This document shows, piece after piece, positions 9,241-17,361 of a DNA stretch of 64,000 nt. The notes under the pieces were generated by a model, which saw only the letters and a list, made by a program, of their open reading frames with translations, ran no database searches and was not told the origin of the DNA. How positions within the stretch are numbered: position 1 is the first letter of the stretch; the number at the start of each line of letters is the position of its first letter. A program made the translations under genes and the position numbers. The stretch spans positions 124,001-188,000 of the forward strand of contig NZ_JAAIYP010000037.1 of assembly GCF_011022235.1 (NCBI RefSeq), in the 5' to 3' direction. This stretch comes from Magnetospirillum aberrantis SpK (GTDB taxonomy: Bacteria; Pseudomonadota; Alphaproteobacteria; Rhodospirillales; Magnetospirillaceae).

Positions 9241-10233
9241 TCAAAGCAAAGGCTTTGCCATCCGTTCAAGAGCCTGGGCCACCGCGTCGACCGGAATGGC
9301 GTCCATGCTGTCCGCTCCGAAATCCTGGGCGCGGACGACGGTCAGCCGGCGGGCCGCGGGGGCGAATTTCTCGGGCGGGGTCGGGCCGAACAGCGACACC
9401 AGTGGCACGTCGGCCGCCGCCAGCATGTGGCCGGTGCCGGAATCGTTGGCGACCGCCGCCGTCAGACGCCGGCCCAAGGCGATGGTCAGCGCCGGCGGCG
9501 CTTTGTCCACCGCCTGAAGCGGCAGTCGGGCGTCCGGCAGGGCGGTGCGGATGTCGTCGGCCCATGCCGCCTCGTTGGGGCCCAACAGGAACACCGGAAC
9601 GTTCTTCGCCGCCTGGATGCGGGCGGCCAGTTCCAGGAAGCGTTCGAACGGCCAGCACTTGTGGCGGCCGCCGGCACCGGGGGCGAACCCCACATAGGTC
9701 TGACCAGATGGCAGCAAGGATGCGGCCAGGGCCTCGACCGCCGGGTCGGCGGGCAGCGGCGCCAGGGCTTCGGTCGGCCGGCCGGCGGCCAGGGTCGCAA
9801 GGTCGAGCAATTGTCCGACCATGGCTGGCGGGCGTCGCCAGCCCCTGGTCGGGCGGGCGTCGGACAGGGCGAAGCCGGCGGCGGCGGAAATGAAACGGCG
9901 GTGACGGATGCGGCGCACGATCAGCGAGGTCAGCAACCGCCGCTGGGTGTCGATCACCAGATCGAACGACCGGCCCGAAAGCGGGCGGCGGCCAAACAAT
10001 TCGCCGATCCTGCTGCCGACATCCGCCTGATCCAGGACCTCGTCCACCAATCCCTGGACCAAGGGGGCCAGCGATCCGGCATAGACGCTGTGACCCTTGC
10101 CGGCCATCCAGGTGATGCGGGCCTCGGGAAAGGCGGAACGCAGCGCCCGCAGGAACGGCAGCTTCATCAGCCCGTCGCCGACGGCGTCAAGCCCGACATA
10201 GACCAGGATGGAGGCCGGGGGGGACAGTGTCAT
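9241..10233 (-). CDS. Glycosyltransferase family 9 (heptosyltransferase-like)
   Basis: A 330-residue GT-B enzyme of family GT9, which includes the ADP-heptose:LPS heptosyltransferases. The N-terminal half has DAVGDGLMKLPFLRALRSAFP, typical of the acceptor domain. The C-terminal half has FAPGAGGRHKCWPFERF and NDSGTGHMLAAADVPLVSLFGPT-type nucleotide-sugar-binding elements, split here at about residues 175 and 265. It probably adds a sugar to the lipopolysaccharide core at the inner face of the inner membrane. The donor and acceptor cannot be read from sequence. Its start codon directly abuts the gmk stop codon, so the two are likely translationally coupled although functionally unrelated. Confidence 0.88.
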   Translation of the reverse strand: MTLSPPASILVYVGLDAVGDGLMKLPFLRALRSAFPEARITWMAGKGHSVYAGSLAPLVQGLVDEVLDQADVGSRIGELFGRRPLSGRSFDLVIDTQRRLLTSLIVRRIRHRRFISAAAGFALSDARPTRGWRRPPAMVGQLLDLATLAAGRPTEALAPLPADPAVEALAASLLPSGQTYVGFAPGAGGRHKCWPFERFLELAARIQAAKNVPVFLLGPNEAAWADDIRTALPDARLPLQAVDKAPPALTIALGRRLTAAVANDSGTGHMLAAADVPLVSLFGPTPPEKFAPAARRLTVVRAQDFGADSMDAIPVDAVAQALERMAKPLL

Positions 10234-10884
10234 CTATTCGCCGCGCAGGCGGTTGACGAAGGCGGCCATGCCCACCTGACGGTCGCGCTTGAGACGTTCG
10301 GCGTCCAGGATCGCCTGGACGCGGGCGATGGAACGGTCGACCTCGGTGTTGAGCAGGATGTAGTCGTATTCAAACCAATGGCTCATCTCGTCGCCGGCCT
10401 TGGCCATGCGCTTCTTGACCACTTCGACGGTGTCCTGGGCGCGGGTGCGCAGGCGGCGTTCCAGTTCCTCGACCGATGGCGGCAGGATGAACACGGTCAC
10501 CAGATCGGCCCGCGCGTTCTGGCCCAATTGCTGGGTACCCTGCCAGTCGATGTCGAACAGCACGTCGCGGCCCGAGGCCAGCGCGTCCTCGACCGGGTCG
10601 CGCGGGGTGCCGTAGTAATTGTCGAACACGCGGGCGTGTTCCAGGAATTGGTCGCTTTCGACCATCAACTGGAACTTCTCGACGCTGACGAAGTGGTAAT
10701 CCTTGCCGTCCACCTCGCCGGGACGCGGCGGGCGGGTGGTGCACGACACCGACATGGCGATGTCAGGGTCACGTTCCAACAGCGCGCGGGCGATGGTGCT
10801 CTTGCCGGCGCCGGAGGGCGACGACAGCACCAGCATCAAGCCCCGGCGGGCGACGGTGGGAAGGTTGGCGGGCGGGGTGCTCAT
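10234..10884 (-). CDS. gmk: Guanylate kinase
   Basis: Phosphorylates GMP to GDP with ATP. The 216-residue protein has the P-loop SSPSGAGKSTIAR near residue 20. The GMP-binding segment (SVSCTTRPPRPGEVDGKDYH, about residues 46-65) and LFDIDWQGTQQL follow, all standard for bacterial Gmk. It lies 13 bases downstream of yicC, the usual alphaproteobacterial order, and abuts the GT9 gene downstream. Confidence 0.97.
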   Translation of the reverse strand: MSTPPANLPTVARRGLMLVLSSPSGAGKSTIARALLERDPDIAMSVSCTTRPPRPGEVDGKDYHFVSVEKFQLMVESDQFLEHARVFDNYYGTPRDPVEDALASGRDVLFDIDWQGTQQLGQNARADLVTVFILPPSVEELERRLRTRAQDTVEVVKKRMAKAGDEMSHWFEYDYILLNTEVDRSIARVQAILDAERLKRDRQVGMAAFVNRLRGE

Positions 10885-10897
10885 GATCGCTTCCTGG

Positions 10898-11794
10898 CTA
10901 TTCGATGTTCTGGACCTGCTCGCGGAACTGGTCGATCACCGCCTTGAGGTCCAGGCCGATGCGGGTCAGTTCCACGTCGGACGCCTTGGAACACAGCGTG
11001 TTGGCTTCACGGTTGAACTCTTGCGACAGGAAGTCCAGCTTGCGTCCGACCGCGCCGCCATCGGCGATCAGTTCGCGGGCTGCGGCCACATGGGCCCGCA
11101 GCCGGTCCAGTTCCTCGCGCACGTCGGCCTTGACGGCAAGCAGCGCCACTTCCTGGGCGATGCGTTCCTCGGGCAGGCTGGGCACCGCGTCCAGCACGGC
11201 GGCCACCTGATGGCGCAGGCGTTCGCGCAGGGTCTCGGGACGAAGGGCGGCGGTGGCGCCGGCCTTTTCCGCCAATTGGGCGATCTCGTCCAATTGGCCG
11301 ACCAGCACGGCGCCGATGCGTGCGCCCTCGGCGGCGCGCATGGCCGCCAACTGGTCCAGGGCCGTTTCCAAGGTCGCCTTCATGGCCGTCTCGCGCGTCG
11401 TGCGGGTGGCTTCGGCGTCTTCCTCCTCGGTCTCGGCCGGTTCCAGCACGCCCTTGATGGACAAGATGCCGTCCCAGCGGGCGGGGGCGATGTTCTGGTG
11501 GGCGGCGCCGATGTTGTCGACCAGGGTCAGGATCTGATCCAGCAATTCCTGGTTGACGCGCAGCGCCGGAGCGTCGGCGACGCGGTGAACGTTGAGCGAC
11601 AATTGCAGGTTGCCGCGCTTGAGCTTGCGGTTACAGGCCTCGCGCGCCGCCACTTCCAGCGCGTCGTGGCCCGATGGCAGACGGCAGCGGATTTCCAGGC
11701 CGCGTCCGTTGACGCTTTTGGCTTCCCACACCCAACTGACCTGGGCGTCGTGTCCCTCGGCGCGGGCGTAGCCGGTCATGCTGGCGACGGACAA
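10898..11794 (-). CDS. yicC: YicC-family endoribonuclease, TTG start
   Basis: A 298-residue member of the YicC/YloC family, RNA-binding endoribonucleases. The family's opening SMTGYARAEG and the C-terminal KLDFLSQEFNREANTLCSKA, which holds the conserved acidic and Asn residues, are present. I chose the TTG at 11794 rather than the ATG at 11779 because a good Shine-Dalgarno (AAGGAG, 11802-11807 on the opposite strand) sits seven bases before the TTG and 22 before the ATG. Paired with gmk downstream. The gene is divergent from the MntA/HepT pair across 105 bases. Confidence 0.93.
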   Translation of the reverse strand: MSVASMTGYARAEGHDAQVSWVWEAKSVNGRGLEIRCRLPSGHDALEVAAREACNRKLKRGNLQLSLNVHRVADAPALRVNQELLDQILTLVDNIGAAHQNIAPARWDGILSIKGVLEPAETEEEDAEATRTTRETAMKATLETALDQLAAMRAAEGARIGAVLVGQLDEIAQLAEKAGATAALRPETLRERLRHQVAAVLDAVPSLPEERIAQEVALLAVKADVREELDRLRAHVAAARELIADGGAVGRKLDFLSQEFNREANTLCSKASDVELTRIGLDLKAVIDQFREQVQNIE

Positions 11795-11899
11795 GGCGGC
11801 TCTCCTTGGCTTTGATGTTCCGCCATGGGTTATAGCGGCAAGCCTCCTGGGCAACAATCCCGGTTTCGCCGGACGCCATGGCGGTTTATCCTTTCGGGT

Positions 11900-12343
11900 A
11901 TGAAGGAACGCCGCAGGCCCGCACGCGGGCGCCCCAACGTCCTGGAAGTGACCGTGCGTGTTCCCGCCGACAAGGTGGACGCGCTTCGCAACTACGCCGC
12001 CCGCATCTCGCGCCAGCGCACCCCCGTCACCCGCGACGAGGTCATCGAGGCGTTGCGCGCCCATCGCGACCTGTTCGACCGCTTCGGCGTGGTGTCGGTG
12101 TCGCTGTTCGGGTCGGTGGTCCGCGACGAGGCCAAGCCCATGTCCGACGTCGACCTGATGGTGGAGTTCGCTCCCGGCCAGCCGGGCGGCCTGTTCCGCT
12201 ATGTCGAGCTCAAGCATGCCCTCGAGGGGGTCTTGGGGCGGCCGGTGGACCTGATCACCAAGGGCAACATCAGACCCAGGCTGCGTCGGCGGATATTGTC
12301 CGAGTGCCTGCCGGTCATCGGCGAGGAGGCATGTGAAGCGTGA
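11900..12343 (+). CDS. mntA: MntA-type nucleotidyltransferase antitoxin with N-terminal DNA-binding-like extension
   Basis: A 147-residue minimal nucleotidyltransferase. The catalytic signature is intact: LFGSVVRDEAKPMSDVDL gives GSxxR and DxD, with a third acidic residue expected in the VDLITKG strand. MntA antitoxins inactivate their partner HepT by AMPylation. Before the usual domain (which starts near DEVIEALRAHRD) there are about 50 extra residues: a basic tail, then VLEVTVRVPADKVDALRNYA, which reads like the strand-helix of a ribbon-helix-helix domain. The extension may allow the antitoxin to bind its own promoter. The start is ATG 11900, with only a weak ribosome site. The stop overlaps the hepT start (GTGA). 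Confidence 0.85.
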   Translation: MKERRRPARGRPNVLEVTVRVPADKVDALRNYAARISRQRTPVTRDEVIEALRAHRDLFDRFGVVSVSLFGSVVRDEAKPMSDVDLMVEFAPGQPGGLFRYVELKHALEGVLGRPVDLITKGNIRPRLRRRILSECLPVIGEEACEA

Positions 12344-12687
12344 GCAAGGATTGGCGGGTCCGGGTCGAGGACATGCTGGAGGCGATCGAGCGCGTCACGA
12401 CCTATGTGGACGGCATGCGGCGCGAGGATTTCGTCCGCGACAACCGCACCCAGGACGCGGTGTTGCGCAACCTCGAAGTCCTGGGCGAGGCGTCCAAGCG
12501 GGTGCCGTCGTACATTCAGCACCGCCACGCCGAGATTCCCTGGTCACGCATCGGCGACATGCGCAATATTCTGGTGCACGAATATCATTCGGTGGATCCT
12601 GAGATCGTGCTGGACGCCGCCCGCAACGACTTGCCACCCCTGGTCGGGCCGTTGCGCGCCGTACTGGCCGACAACGGCGAGGATTGA
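12340..12687 (+). CDS. hepT: HepT-like HEPN toxin (DUF86)
   Basis: A 115-residue all-helical HEPN-fold protein of the HepT/DUF86 family. These are RNases held inactive by the cognate MntA. The active-site motif is present near residue 78 as RNILVHEY, matching R-x4-H-x-Y, in which the Tyr is the residue AMPylated by MntA in characterised pairs. It starts with GTG at 12340, overlapping the mntA stop by four bases, so the toxin is translationally coupled to its antitoxin. An intact pair such as this often stabilises a chromosomal region. No flanking mobile-element genes are visible here. Confidence 0.88.
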   Translation: MSKDWRVRVEDMLEAIERVTTYVDGMRREDFVRDNRTQDAVLRNLEVLGEASKRVPSYIQHRHAEIPWSRIGDMRNILVHEYHSVDPEIVLDAARNDLPPLVGPLRAVLADNGED

Positions 12688-12691
12688 CGCC

Positions 12692-13447
12692 ATGCCCACC
12701 TCTATTCTGATCACCGGCGCGTCGTCTGGCCTGGGCGAGGCGCTGGCCCGTCATTATGCCCAGCCGCGCCGCCACCTGTTCCTGTCGGGGCGTGACGGGG
12801 CGCGGCTGGAGGCGGTGGCCCATGCCTGCCGCGACGCCGGGGCCGACACCCACACCGAGGTTGTCGACGTCACCGATCGTGCCGCCATGGCCGAATGGAT
12901 CGCCCGTTGCGACGGCGTGCGCGCCCTGGAACTGGTGGTCGCCAATGCCGGTATCTCGGCAGGAACCGGGCTGGGCGGCGAGGACGAGGAGCAGACGCGG
13001 GCCATCTTCGCCGTCAACCTTGACGGTGTGCTCAACACCGTGTTGCCGGCGGTGGCGGCCATGCGGCCGCGCCGTGCCGGCCAGATCGCCATCATGAGCT
13101 CGCTGGCGTCGTTTCGCGGCATGCCGGGCGCCCCGGCCTATTGCGGTTCGAAAGCGGCGGTGCGGGTATGGGGCGAGGGGCTGCGCGGCGAACTGGCGCG
13201 CGACAACATCCGGGTTTCGGTGATCTGTCCCGGTTTCGTCAAAAGCCGTATCACCGCCCGCAACACCTTTCCCATGCCGTTCCTGATGGACGCGCACGAG
13301 GCGGCGGCGGTGATGGCCAAGGGATTGGCCGCCGACCGTGGCCGCATCAGCTATCCGTGGCCCATGGCCCTGGCGTCGTGGTTGACGGCGGCGTTGCCCG
13401 ACGCGGTCATGGACTGGGTCGCCCGCCGCCTGCCGGCTAAATCCTAG
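12692..13447 (+). CDS. Short-chain dehydrogenase/reductase
   Basis: A 251-residue classical SDR. It has the cofactor loop TGASSGLGEA at the N-terminus, ANAGISAG in the central sheet, the catalytic Ser in MSSLAS and the YCGSK active-site Tyr/Lys pair. CPGFVKSRIT follows, as in DltE/YqjQ-type SDRs. The substrate is unknown. The C-terminal hydrophobic segment (MALASWLTAALPDAVMDWV) could associate with membrane. The ATG at 12692 follows hepT by four bases. An oxidoreductase (PanE-like) follows 11 bases downstream, so these NAD(P)H enzymes probably share a transcript. Confidence 0.9.
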   Translation: MPTSILITGASSGLGEALARHYAQPRRHLFLSGRDGARLEAVAHACRDAGADTHTEVVDVTDRAAMAEWIARCDGVRALELVVANAGISAGTGLGGEDEEQTRAIFAVNLDGVLNTVLPAVAAMRPRRAGQIAIMSSLASFRGMPGAPAYCGSKAAVRVWGEGLRGELARDNIRVSVICPGFVKSRITARNTFPMPFLMDAHEAAAVMAKGLAADRGRISYPWPMALASWLTAALPDAVMDWVARRLPAKS

Positions 13448-13458
13448 GAGTTGTTCCC

Positions 13459-14379
13459 ATGCGCATCCTGGTCCTTGGCGCCGGCGCGACCGGCGGGTAT
13501 TTCGGCGGACGTCTGGCCCAGGCCGGGGCGGACGTCACCTTCCTGGTGCGGCCCAAGCGGGCCGAGACGTTGGCCCGCGCCGGCCTGGTGATCAAGACGC
13601 CGGAAGGGACCGACACCATTGCGGTGCGCACGGTGACCGCCGAAACGCTTGATGGTTCCTATGACGTGGTCCTGCTCAGCTGCAAGGCTTACGACCTGGA
13701 AAGCGCCGTTGCCGCCATCGCACCGGCGGTGGGAGAGGGAACCGTCGTCGTGCCGCTGCTGAACGGGCTGTCGCATTACACCGTCCTGGATGCCGCCTTC
13801 GGTGCCGAACGGGTGCTGGGCGGGCTTTGCCATATCTCCGCTTCGCTGGGACCCGAGGGCGAGATCGTCCGGCATATTCCGATCCGCCGGCTGACCATCG
13901 GCGAACGGCTCGGCGGCCATTCGCCGCGGGTCGAGGCGCTGGCCGGTCTGTGTGCGCTGGCACCGTTCCAGACGGTGGTCAGCGATGCTTTGATGCAGGC
14001 GGCGTGGGAAAAATTCAGCTTTCTTGCCGCCCTGGCCGGCGCCACCTGCCTGATGCGGGCCAACGTGGGTGCCATCATGGCCGCGCCGGGCGGCGAGGCG
14101 GTTCTGCGCGGTCTTTATGGCGAAACCCGCGCCGTCGCCACCGCCGGCGGTCATCCGCCCGGCGTCACCGCACAGGAAGAAGCCATGGCGATTCTGACCG
14201 ATCCTGCCTCGCCGGTGGTGGCGTCCATGCTGCGCGACATCGAGGCCGGCCATCGGACCGAGGGCGAACACATCCTGGGCGACATGGTCCACCGCGCCCA
14301 GGTGGCGGGTGTGCATGTGCCGCTTTTGGCCCTGGCGCATTGCCACGTCCAGGCCTACGAAATCCGTCGCCGGATGTGA
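13459..14379 (+). CDS. panE: 2-dehydropantoate 2-reductase family (PanE/ApbA)
   Basis: A 306-residue ketopantoate-reductase-family enzyme that would reduce 2-dehydropantoate to pantoate with NADPH in the pantothenate pathway. The Rossmann motif is ILVLGAGATGGYFGGRLA. The catalytic Lys candidate lies in AAWEKFSFLAALA, and the C-terminal domain has the family's SML-x-DIEAG-x-TEGEHILG segment. Paralogues of this family act on other 2-oxoacids, so the physiological substrate is not certain. It ends in a convergent gap holding a structured repeat (14386-14513). Confidence 0.85.
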   Translation: MRILVLGAGATGGYFGGRLAQAGADVTFLVRPKRAETLARAGLVIKTPEGTDTIAVRTVTAETLDGSYDVVLLSCKAYDLESAVAAIAPAVGEGTVVVPLLNGLSHYTVLDAAFGAERVLGGLCHISASLGPEGEIVRHIPIRRLTIGERLGGHSPRVEALAGLCALAPFQTVVSDALMQAAWEKFSFLAALAGATCLMRANVGAIMAAPGGEAVLRGLYGETRAVATAGGHPPGVTAQEEAMAILTDPASPVVASMLRDIEAGHRTEGEHILGDMVHRAQVAGVHVPLLALAHCHVQAYEIRRRM

Positions 14380-14385
14380 ACTATA

Positions 14386-14513
14386 ACAGGTTCCACAAAT
14401 TTCCGATTTGTGGAACCTGTATGCTGCGGCCATTGCGGCCGCGGCCAAGAGCGCGGATGCGCTCGCCCGGCGAGGGGCGATAAGAAATTTCCGACCGCAG
14501 GTCGGGAATTTCT
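14386..14513. repeat. Structured interspersed repeat, copy A
   Basis: The convergent gap between the PanE-like gene and the unknown membrane protein is almost filled by four hairpins. I: a perfect 15-bp stem 14386-14400/14406-14420 with loop TTCCG. II: GCGGCC/GGCCGC at 14426-14431/14437-14442. III: GAGCGC/GCGCTC at 14449-14454/14459-14464 with loop GGAT. IV: 14 bp at 14483-14496/14500-14513. Linkers GGCCAAG (14443-14449) and GCCCGGCGAGGG (14465-14476) recur in copies at 45661 and 61302. It could also act as a bidirectional terminator. No open reading frame of note lies inside. Confidence 0.75.
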
Positions 14514-14523
14514 GAAACAGGTA

Positions 14524-15966
14524 TCAGTCCCTGTCGTCGGGTTTGTGCGGCAGGCGCAGGCTGATGAGGGCTTGACGGGTCGCCTCGTCCAGCGGCTTGC
14601 GGTTGGCGAAACGCTGGTCCAGGCGCACGGCGCAAATGACGGTGCTCATCAAGGCCAGCCAGACCAGCCGGTTCTGGTAGCGGTCATGCGGGTTGGACAG
14701 CGCGCCGCAGACGAAGGCGTTGCCCAACAGCGCGAGAAGGACGGTGATCAGGATGCCGCCGCTGATGCGGTCGCGGCGGCGCCAGGCAAAAAACAGCAGG
14801 CCCAGCATGGCGATTTCGGCGGCCTGGGCCATGGGCACCTGAAGCTTGTTCATGGCCTCGAACGAGATGCCTTCGCGCCGTTGCTGCTTGGCGAAGCGGA
14901 ACGCGCGGAAATCGGCCGGGTAATGCTTGAGCTGGGTGTGGACGAAGTGCCAGGTCATGGGCACCAGATCCTCGCCGGCGGCGATCAGTCCGAGCTGGCT
15001 CACGGTGTTGTCGAACATGGCCCGCGCCACGTCGGCCGGGAACATCATGATGGCACCCTTGACGATGACCCCCGCCTCGTCGTGCATGGCCTTCCAGCCG
15101 CCCATCTCGTCGAACGGGCTTTCGCCCCACAGGAACTCGTCTGCGGTATAGGGCAGTTCTTCCTTGTGCTCGCACATCTTGAGCTGGGCGCCGTTCGGAC
15201 AGACTTCATCCAGGTATTTCTTGGCCAGACCGTCCTGGACGAACAGCGCCAGTTGCAACACCTGCCCCGATTCGGAAAAGAAGGCGCGGCCGGTGGCCAG
15301 ATAATGGACGGCCGGCACCGAGGCGGTGCCAAGAGCGATGGACAGCAACGCCAGACCAAGCCGGGGGCGCGGCATGCGCAGGGACAGGCGCACGCCCAGC
15401 CACAGCGCGATCAGCACCAGCGCCAGTCCGGCGGCCACCGCCACATGCGACATGTGCACGCCGATGGCAAGGGCCACGACCGGCACCAACAGCCAGCGCC
15501 GCCACAGCGGCAAGGCGCTGCCGAAAGCCAGGATGGTGATGCCCAGTACCGACAGGCCGGCGAACATGTCGGCCATCACCTGCGACACCACCCACGGCAG
15601 GCCGGTGAACACCGACAAGGATACGCCGAGGCCCATGAACACATAGGGCCGCCAGCGTCCGACCCATGCCCACACCGCCTCGTGCAGCATCCAGGCCATC
15701 ATCAGCGCCTGGACCCATACCACCACCCACAGCGTGCCGAACGGCTTGGCGACGGACACGAAGGCGCCGTAGGTCATGATGCGGTAGATGATCGGCTGCC
15801 ACGTGAAGGAAATCTCCACGTAGTCCTCGCTGTCGAAATAGACCAGCGGATAGCCGTTCCAGAAAGCCGGCGCCAACAGCATGACGGCCACCGCAAGGGT
15901 GCCGAAAATCCGCCATCCCTTCCAATGGAAGAGGTCGGGGACGGTTGGCAGGTGGTGGCTGTTCAC
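14524..15966 (-). CDS. Polytopic membrane protein of unknown function (GT-C-like topology)
   Basis: A 480-residue integral membrane protein with about ten hydrophobic helices and a long extracytoplasmic section (about residues 250-380) carrying two Cys (EVCPNGAQLKMCEHK) that could form a disulfide. Near the N-terminus, after TM1, is YFDSEDYVEISFTWQP, an acidic first loop reminiscent of lipid-linked-sugar GT-C glycosyltransferases, but no family was recognised with certainty. I chose the GTG at 15966, which overlaps the cysS stop codon by four bases, implying translational coupling. Longer upstream starts would run through cysS and are rejected. The gene ends at structured repeat A. Confidence 0.75.
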   Translation of the reverse strand: MNSHHLPTVPDLFHWKGWRIFGTLAVAVMLLAPAFWNGYPLVYFDSEDYVEISFTWQPIIYRIMTYGAFVSVAKPFGTLWVVVWVQALMMAWMLHEAVWAWVGRWRPYVFMGLGVSLSVFTGLPWVVSQVMADMFAGLSVLGITILAFGSALPLWRRWLLVPVVALAIGVHMSHVAVAAGLALVLIALWLGVRLSLRMPRPRLGLALLSIALGTASVPAVHYLATGRAFFSESGQVLQLALFVQDGLAKKYLDEVCPNGAQLKMCEHKEELPYTADEFLWGESPFDEMGGWKAMHDEAGVIVKGAIMMFPADVARAMFDNTVSQLGLIAAGEDLVPMTWHFVHTQLKHYPADFRAFRFAKQQRREGISFEAMNKLQVPMAQAAEIAMLGLLFFAWRRRDRISGGILITVLLALLGNAFVCGALSNPHDRYQNRLVWLALMSTVICAVRLDQRFANRKPLDEATRQALISLRLPHKPDDRD

Positions 15967-17342
15967 GCCCGCTTCCAGATGGTGCCCTGGGCGCCGTCCT
16001 CGAGCAGAACGCCGGAATCGGCCAGTTCCTTGCGGATGCGGTCGGCCTCGGCGAAGTTCCGGGCCTTGCGGGCGTCGGCGCGGGCGACGATCAGCGCCTC
16101 GATGTCGGCGTCGGACAGGCCGGCGGCGGTGTTGGCCGGCTGCCAGCGGAACCACGCCTCGGGGTCTTGGGTCAGGATGCCCAGCATTCCGGCCGCCGCC
16201 AGCAACGCGCCCTTGGCGCGGGCCTTGTCCGCCGCCTCGGTCGCCTTGTTGAGGACGGTGGTCAGTTCGTGCAGATGGGCAATGGCCAGGGGGGTGTTGA
16301 GGTCGTCCTCGAGCGCGGCCAGAACTTCGGCCGGCGGGTCGCAGATTTCGGCCGCCACCTCGGCGCTGTTGCGCAGCGCGGTGTACATGCGGTCCAGCAC
16401 GGCGCGGGCCTGTTTCAGCCCGTCGGCGGTCCAGTCGAACGGCTGGTGATAGTGGGTGGACAGCATGTAAAGGCGCAGCGCCTCGCCCGGTGCCTGATCC
16501 AGCAATTCACGCACGGTGAAGAAGTTGCCCAGGGATTTGGACATCTTTTCGCCTTCGACCATCAGATGGCCGTTGTGCAGCCAGAAACGGGCGAAGGGGG
16601 CGCCGTTGGCGCATTGGCTTTGGGCGATCTCGTTCTCGTGGTGGGGGAACACTAGGTCCAGGCCGCCGCCATGGATGTCGAAGGTGGTGCCCAGGTATTG
16701 GCCGCTCATGGCGCTGCACTCGATGTGCCAGCCGGGACGGCCGCGCCCCCAGGGCGAGTCCCAACCCGGCAGATCGGGCGTGGACGGCTTCCACAGCACG
16801 AAGTCGGCGGGATTCTTTTTGTAGGGAGCGACCTCGACGCGGGCGCCGGCGATCATTTCGTCCATGGACCGCCCCGACAGCTTGCCGTAATCGGACATGG
16901 ACGGGACCGAGAACAGCACATGCCCCTCGGCCGCGTAGGCATGGCCCTTGGCGATCAATCGCCCGATCATGTCGAGCATCTGGGCGATATGGGCGGTGGC
17001 GCGCGGCTCGATCGTGGGCGGCAGCGCGTTCAACTCGGCGATGTCGTCGTGGAACAATCGGGTGGTGCGGGCGGTGATGACCTCGATCGGTTCGCCCGAA
17101 TCCTTGGAGCGCTGGTTGATCTTATCGTCCACGTCGGTGATGTTGCGGACGTAGGTCACCTTGGGATAAAGCCGCGACAACAGGCGGTACAGCACGTCGA
17201 ACACGATCACCGGCCGCGCATTGCCGATATGGGCGCGGTCGTACACGGTGGGGCCGCAGACATACATGCCCACATGGTCGGGGTTCAGAGGCTGGAACGC
17301 CTCTTTCCGGCGGGTGAGCGTGTTGTAAAGAGCCAGCGCCAC
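15963..17342 (-). CDS. cysS: Cysteinyl-tRNA synthetase
   Basis: Charges tRNA-Cys. The 459-residue class I enzyme has the HIGH-type motif [11 protein letters not shown] with the zinc-ligand Cys in MYVCGPT. Zinc-site [10 protein letters not shown] and HHENEIAQS and the KMSKS loop [12 protein letters not shown] are also present. I chose the GTG at 17342, which has an AAGAGGAAG ribosome site just upstream and gives the family's usual [13 protein letters not shown] opening. A longer start at 17411 would overlap gltX. The gene follows gltX by 19 bases and overlaps the next gene by four. Confidence 0.96.
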   Translation of the reverse strand: MALALYNTLTRRKEAFQPLNPDHVGMYVCGPTVYDRAHIGNARPVIVFDVLYRLLSRLYPKVTYVRNITDVDDKINQRSKDSGEPIEVITARTTRLFHDDIAELNALPPTIEPRATAHIAQMLDMIGRLIAKGHAYAAEGHVLFSVPSMSDYGKLSGRSMDEMIAGARVEVAPYKKNPADFVLWKPSTPDLPGWDSPWGRGRPGWHIECSAMSGQYLGTTFDIHGGGLDLVFPHHENEIAQSQCANGAPFARFWLHNGHLMVEGEKMSKSLGNFFTVRELLDQAPGEALRLYMLSTHYHQPFDWTADGLKQARAVLDRMYTALRNSAEVAAEICDPPAEVLAALEDDLNTPLAIAHLHELTTVLNKATEAADKARAKGALLAAAGMLGILTQDPEAWFRWQPANTAAGLSDADIEALIVARADARKARNFAEADRIRKELADSGVLLEDGAQGTIWKRA

Positions 17343-17361
17343 GTCTTTTCTTCCTCTTTCG

